Source of the DNA: Actinomycetes bacterium
Lineage (GTDB): Bacteria > Actinomycetota > Actinomycetes > Actinomycetales > Dermatophilaceae
NCBI GenBank assembly: GCA_023389095.1
Contig: JAEWFB010000593.1
Coordinates: 1-6,816, forward strand
DNA length: 6,816 bases
Direction of reading: 5' to 3'
Shown: one piece after another, positions 1 to 4,400 of the stretch
Layout of the letters: every line of letters begins with the position of its first letter
How positions within the stretch are numbered: the first letter of the stretch is position 1
Made by a program: the position numbers and the translations under genes
The notes under the pieces: generated by a model
Told to the model about the DNA's origin: nothing
The model's input: the letters and a program-made list of their open reading frames with translations, nothing else
Databases searched by the model: none

Positions 1-12
1 CTCCGTCGACTC

Positions 13-1362
13 TCAGGTGTTGGGCTCGGTCTGTGGCCCGTAGGTGCCGGCCGGCCGGACGCGGAGGACGGTCATCATGCCGCCCCACCCGCTTCCGCCG
101 CCGTTGCCGAGGTAGGCGTAGTGGCGGTCGTAGAGCAGGAAGTCGCCCGTGGTGTGCGGCGTGACGAGCACGTCGCGGCTCTCGCCGGGGCCGATGTCGA
201 CGGTGTTGGTCACCTGGTAGTTGGTGTAGCCGTCCCGGCCGCGCAGCAGGCTCGCGTCCTTGGCGATCACCGTCATGTCGACGTTGTCGAGCGTCAGGGC
301 GTGGTTCTGGTAGCCGAGGTTCGACATCCGCAGGAGCACCGTCTCACCGACGTTGCACGTGATCAGCGACGAGATCGGCTGGTACTGAAGGCGGCCCGCG
401 GCGGTCGACGTCGGGTCGCCGGGGGGCGCGACCGTGTCCGGGTAGCCGCGTCCGTTGAGCAGCCAGAAGCTCGGGGCGTAGTCGGTCCAGTCGCTGACCT
501 GGATGTGCGCGTCGCGGTAGTGCGCCGCCGACCACAGCTCGGTCAGCATGAAGGCGAACTCCCGGTCGTAGCGCGTGCTCCCGTCGTGGTCGTTGTAGGC
601 GTACGTCAGGCGGGCGCCGGCCGGCGGGCTGCCGACCGCGGTGCCGTTCTGTGCCGGGCGCACGAAGACCATGCCGGTCATGCCCATCTGCACGTGCTCG
701 ACGTCCTCGAAGTGGCAGTGGTACATGTACGTGCCGGCGTCGTGGGGCCGGTAGAAGTAGGACAGGTCGCGCCCGATGGGGACCGACAGCGACAGCTCGG
801 GCACGCCGTCGAACAGCGGGATGGCGTTGACGAAGCCGTGCCAGTGCAGCGTGTGCCCGTCGAAGAGGTCGGGTCGCTGCAGCAGGCCGAGGTTCGACAG
901 CGTGATCGTCACGTCGTCACCCTCGTCGAAGGCGAGCATCGGCGCGCTGATCTGGGCCTTGCCGCGCACGGCCGCCACCTCGGAGGCCGTGGTCATGCGG
1001 GTGACGTCGCGGAACCCGAAGACGTAGGTGTCGAAGCCGTCCGGGGCCAGGGAGTCGGGGAAGAAGGGCAGGTCCTGCGGCGACCCGGCGGGCATGCTGA
1101 CCCAGCCGTCGGTCCCCGCCAGGTGCACCGTCTTGGCGGTGCCTGCTGCGCGCGGGGTCACGACGGTCTGTCGGGTGTGGGCCGCCGACGCGCCGGACCC
1201 GAGGGCCAGGCGCGTCCCGAGGAGGACGCCGCCGAGGGCGCCGGCGGCCCCGAGCACGACTGCCCGCCGGGGCGGCCGGCCCGGTGCCGACGCGGTGGCG
1301 TCGGGCCGCAGCTCGCTCACGGTCGCGGTGGGTGCGGGGTCGGGACTGGTGTGCTCGGTCAT
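13..1362 (-). CDS. Tat-exported two-domain multicopper oxidase-like protein
   Basis: A 449-residue exported copper oxidoreductase of the cupredoxin/multicopper oxidase superfamily. Residues 1-61 look like a Tat signal: a long polar N-region, Arg32-Arg33 followed by AVVLG, an Ala/Gly/Leu-rich core, and an Ala-rich cleavage region near residue 60. The first cupredoxin domain (about 75-237) holds an HxxHxH motif (His170, His173, His175) and a YHCH motif with Cys216, His223 and Met228, giving a full type 1 copper ligand set (His170, Cys216, His223, Met228). The second domain (about 265-437) keeps only His354 and His414 at expected ligand places; Asp359 and Arg413 sit where histidine and cysteine occur in laccases. 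The ATG at 1362 is chosen because a GGAGAG ribosome site lies 6 bases upstream and the Tat motif follows; the frame is open to 1542 but that extension would overlap the upstream gene. It lies 133 bases after the giant gene, on the same strand. Export and copper binding are confident; laccase, metal oxidase or nitrite reductase activity is undecided. Confidence 0.93.
   Translation of the reverse strand: MTEHTSPDPAPTATVSELRPDATASAPGRPPRRAVVLGAAGALGGVLLGTRLALGSGASAAHTRQTVVTPRAAGTAKTVHLAGTDGWVSMPAGSPQDLPFFPDSLAPDGFDTYVFGFRDVTRMTTASEVAAVRGKAQISAPMLAFDEGDDVTITLSNLGLLQRPDLFDGHTLHWHGFVNAIPLFDGVPELSLSVPIGRDLSYFYRPHDAGTYMYHCHFEDVEHVQMGMTGMVFVRPAQNGTAVGSPPAGARLTYAYNDHDGSTRYDREFAFMLTELWSAAHYRDAHIQVSDWTDYAPSFWLLNGRGYPDTVAPPGDPTSTAAGRLQYQPISSLITCNVGETVLLRMSNLGYQNHALTLDNVDMTVIAKDASLLRGRDGYTNYQVTNTVDIGPGESRDVLVTPHTTGDFLLYDRHYAYLGNGGGSGWGGMMTVLRVRPAGTYGPQTEPNT
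679..855 (-). other. Type 1 copper site and H-W-H / H-C-H motifs, cupredoxin domain 1
   Basis: Residues 170-228 of the copper protein. They contain His170-T-L-His173-W-His175 and, after a GTYMY strand, His215-Cys216-His217, then His223 and Met228. By analogy with the family, His170, Cys216, His223 and Met228 form the electron-accepting type 1 (blue) site, while His173, His175, His215 and His217 face a second copper centre. The Cys-to-His spacing is 7 residues: 5 is usual in laccases and about 9 in copper nitrite reductases. The ligands are seen directly; their roles are assigned by analogy. Confidence 0.85.
1180..1362 (-). other. Tat signal peptide region of the copper protein
   Basis: Codons 1-61. 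Paired arginines at residues 32-33 are followed by AVVLG and then about 25 mostly small or hydrophobic residues, ending in GASAAH, which offers an A-x-A type cleavage site near residue 60. The motif lacks the usual Phe two places after the arginines (Val is there), as is common in actinomycete Tat substrates. Tat export fits a cofactor protein that folds and may load copper before crossing the membrane. The exact cleavage point is a guess. Confidence 0.8.
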
Positions 1363-1368
1363 CGTGGA

Positions 1369-1374
1369 CTCTCC
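1369..1374 (-). promoter_or_regulatory. Ribosome binding site of the copper protein gene
   Basis: GGAGAG on the minus strand, separated by 6 bases from the ATG at 1362. Its strength and spacing decide the start: it rules in the 449-residue protein and argues against the in-frame 5' extension towards 1542. Confidence 0.85.
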
Positions 1375-1406
1375 GATGGGTCGTTGGAGACGAAGGTCGA
1401 AAGGGT

Positions 1407-1448
1407 GGGCACCCGGGGCGCGGTGTGTACCGGGACGAGGGCACCCGG
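1407..1448. repeat. 10-bp direct repeat GGGCACCCGG, two copies
   Basis: Perfect copies lie at 1407-1416 and 1439-1448, spaced 32 bases start to start, which is about three helical turns. They sit in the non-coding gap just upstream of the copper protein. This could be a regulator binding pair, but in such GC-rich DNA it could also be chance. Confidence 0.35.
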
Positions 1449-1495
1449 CTCTTGAGGGGGAGGGTCGAACACCGCACCCCGGGGCGACGGGGGGA

Positions 1496-4400
1496 TCACG
1501 GGTAGTACTGGTCGGAGCCGGCGTCGTAACGGCGGGAGGCACCCACCGCGGTCGGTCGGGTCTGACCGTCGATGTCCCGTGTCGGCGCCGCGGTCGTGAC
1601 GTTCCAGGGGACGGTGAACCCGAGGAGCGACTGGGATCCGAACTGCGTCGACGTGCTCGCCGCGCCCCGGCCGTAGGCCGCAGCCGTGGGCCCGGTGAGG
1701 TGGTAGTCGGCGCGCAGCCGCGGCGGCAGCAGGGCCGTGACGATCGCGGCCTCCCGGAACGCCGGGTAGGTGCGCGAGGCGAGCACCGTCACCGTCAGGT
1801 CGGGCGTCGGGTCCTTGAAGCCCGGCGTGTCGGTCACCGTGACGTTCTGCCCGCCGTCGGTGCCGGTCGTCGTCTGCACGACGCTCGACACGGGGTGGAG
1901 CAGGCCGGGGTCTCCGACGACGGCCATGTCCCACGTGTCGGTCGAGTTGGCCGACCCGTCGGGCAGGGTGCCCCCGATGCCGTACACCCAGCCGCCGACG
2001 AACGTGCCGGCGCGGTTGTCGTTGAACACGTCGTCGAGCAGGACGGGCTTGCTGAAGGTCGACTGGCCGGTCGTCCTGATCAGGCTGAAGGACGAGCTGT
2101 TGAGCCGGGCCATCAGGGCGTCGCTGTTGGGGGCGGTGGACAGCCCGGCCGGAGCCGGCAGCCCGTCGGAGGTGATCGCCGTGGCCGTCGTGATGTTGCC
2201 GGCGACGGTGTTGTCGACCACCTGGACGAACGGTGCGTCGTCGAGGGCGATACCGCCGCCCTCGTGGGCCGACACGTTGTTCGTGATCGTGTTGTTCGTG
2301 ATGGTGACCCACTGCGGGTCGGCCTTGGTGACGTGCGTGCCGGCCACCATGAGGAGCCGGATGCCGCCGCCGTCGTCGCTCGCGAGGTTGGCGTCGATGA
2401 CGTTGGCGTCGATCGACACCGCGCCCGTACCGGGGCTCAGGCCGGTCGGGGTGGCCGGCAGCTCGCCGGCGACCATGATGGCGCCGCCCTCGTCGTAGGA
2501 GCTGTTGAACCAGACGGTGTTGCCGCTGATCGTGCCGCCGTCGTTGCCGCCCGGGTTCGACTGGTAGCCGAACGCGGTGACGGCGCCGCCGTACTCCGCC
2601 GAGAAGTTGCCGCAGATCGCGTTGTGCCGAACCGCGTACCCGTCGCTGCCGGTGAAGAGCCCGATGCCGCCGGCGAGGTTGGTGCCGCCGTTGTTGAGCA
2701 CCTGGTTGTCGGCGATGACGGCGTCGTAGTTGCGGTTGTCACCGGTGTAGGGGGTGCCCACCCGGATGCCGCCGCCGTAGCTGCCGGAGTTGCCGACGAC
2801 GACGTCGTCGGTGATCCGCACGCTCCGGTTGTTGTTGTGGACGTAGATGCCGCCGCCCTGGGTCACGAGGGCACCGGTGGCACCGTACGGCGTCTTGACC
2901 GCACCGCCGAGCGTGTTGACGTTGGCCGGGAAGTCGGCCTGCGAGCCACCGGTCACCTGGAAGCCGTCGAGGGCCACCGGGTAGGCGGTGTCGCTCAGGT
3001 TGGCGCGTGTCGGGTCGTCGAGGACCGTGACGGTGGCGGCGTCGGGCACGTCGAGCTCGCCGCTGTAGGTCAGCGACCCCAGCAGGGCGATCCACGCCGC
3101 ACCTCCCGCGTTGTCGGGGTTGAACCCCGACCCGTCGAGGATGCTGCCGGGCACCCAGCGGGACGAGCCGTCGGCGTTCGTCGTGAAGCCGCCCGGACCG
3201 ACGCCCTGGACCGCGACGCGGTGGTGGACGATGAGGTTCTCGTTGTACTCGCCGCGCGGGTTGAGCGCCGACGGGGTGCCGGGCCAGACGACGACGAGCC
3301 AGTACCGGCGTGCGGTCGTCGGGGTGGCGGCCTCGAGGGCGGCCTGGACGGTCGCGTACGGCTTGCCGGGGCCGACCTCGGCGACGTTCGGGTTGATGCT
3401 CGTCGAGGCGCCCGAGGCCGGAGCGTTCCCGAGGTTCCACACGGTGAGGCCGTTGTACGTCGACCGTCCTCCGGAGCTGGTCACCGACACCTTGAGCGGA
3501 CCGCCGGTCGACGACGTCGCCGTCGGCACCGTGAAGCTGATGCTCGTGTCGGTCCATCCCGTCACCGTCGGCGTCACCGCCGAACCGCTGCGGTTGGTGA
3601 GTGTCAGCGTGCCGCGCGTGGTGCCGAAGCCCTTGCCGGTGATCGTCACGGTGCGGTTGGCCGTGACCGACGAGGGCCGCAGGTAGGGCCGGTCGACGGC
3701 GAGCAGCTGCGGGTAGGTGCCGCCGAGGTCGCACTGCGCCGGGTTGACCGCCGTGGTGTCGGGCGCCAGCACCGTGGAGGCCGCCTGGGTCGGCGCGGTG
3801 TCCGTCACGGTGTAGAGCCCCGGCCAGCCCTGGAAGTTCGTGCTGATGGTCCGGAAGCCCGGGTTGTAGTCGGGGTTCGGGTCACCCGGTGCGCCGGGGT
3901 CGTTGCCGGTGAACCGGTACATGTTCGGGCACGGCCCGGCCGGGACGGGGCAGTTGTAGGTGCCAGTGGACGGCTCGAGGGCCTCGTAGAAGCCGTTGAA
4001 GTCGGTGTGGACGGTGTCGACGAGCCGGCCCGTCCAGTCGTAGAGGCCGACCGGGACGAAGGGCAGGCCCTGCGCCTCGCCGTAGTTGGCGCTGCGCTTG
4101 TCGAGCGACAGACCGAGGTCGTTGATGGTCAGGCCCCAGAAGTGCGTCGGGATCGGCACGTCGGTGAACAGGTTGAAGTTCGGTGCGACGGTCTGGCCGT
4201 TGCGCACGGTGATGAGCTTGGAGTCGCACATCGGCCGGTCCTGGCCCTCGAAGGGGCTGCCACCGCCGGCGAGGAACGTCGGGTTGGTGACGTGGACGGT
4301 GTGCAGCGCACCGGCGCACGGCGAGATGATGCCGGCGCCCTGCGACGGGGGCTGGGACGGCGGCGTCGGGTCGTTGCCCGTGCCGGGTCCGTCGGACCCT

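Larger units (their letters stand above)
1363..1495 (-). other. 133-base gap between the two genes
   Basis: The stretch between the TGA of the giant gene (1496-1498) and the ATG of the copper protein. It holds the ribosome site, a 10-bp direct repeat and two copies of GGTCGAA on the plus strand (1395-1401 and 1463-1469). No convincing -10/-35 pair is visible, and no hairpin followed by a T run. Read-through from the giant gene is therefore plausible, but a separate promoter here cannot be excluded. Confidence 0.5.

Noticed and set aside
121..1455. A 444-codon open frame on the plus strand opposite the copper protein
   Set aside because: It is a GC-rich shadow: its product is a monotonous Val/Arg/Gly/Ala sequence with no domain, while the minus strand has clear copper motifs and a ribosome site.
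1363..1495. A rho-independent terminator between the two genes
   Set aside because: Only short GC inverted repeats are visible (for example CCCCGGGG with no loop), and none is followed by a T run on the minus strand.
1363..1542. A longer start for the copper protein, giving 509 residues
   Set aside because: The extra 60 residues are Pro/Arg-rich without a domain, would overlap the end of the giant gene, and would bypass the GGAGAG site and put the Tat motif deep inside the protein.
1359..2312. An open frame on the minus strand overlapping both genes
   Set aside because: Its product is an Arg/His/Gly-rich frame-shift shadow of the beta-helix coding sequence; the overlapping true frame has readable coils.
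2195..2857. A DNA tandem repeat or CRISPR-like array
   Set aside because: The periodicity is at protein level with variable unit length and diverged DNA, as in an old beta-helix; there are no identical repeats with unique spacers.
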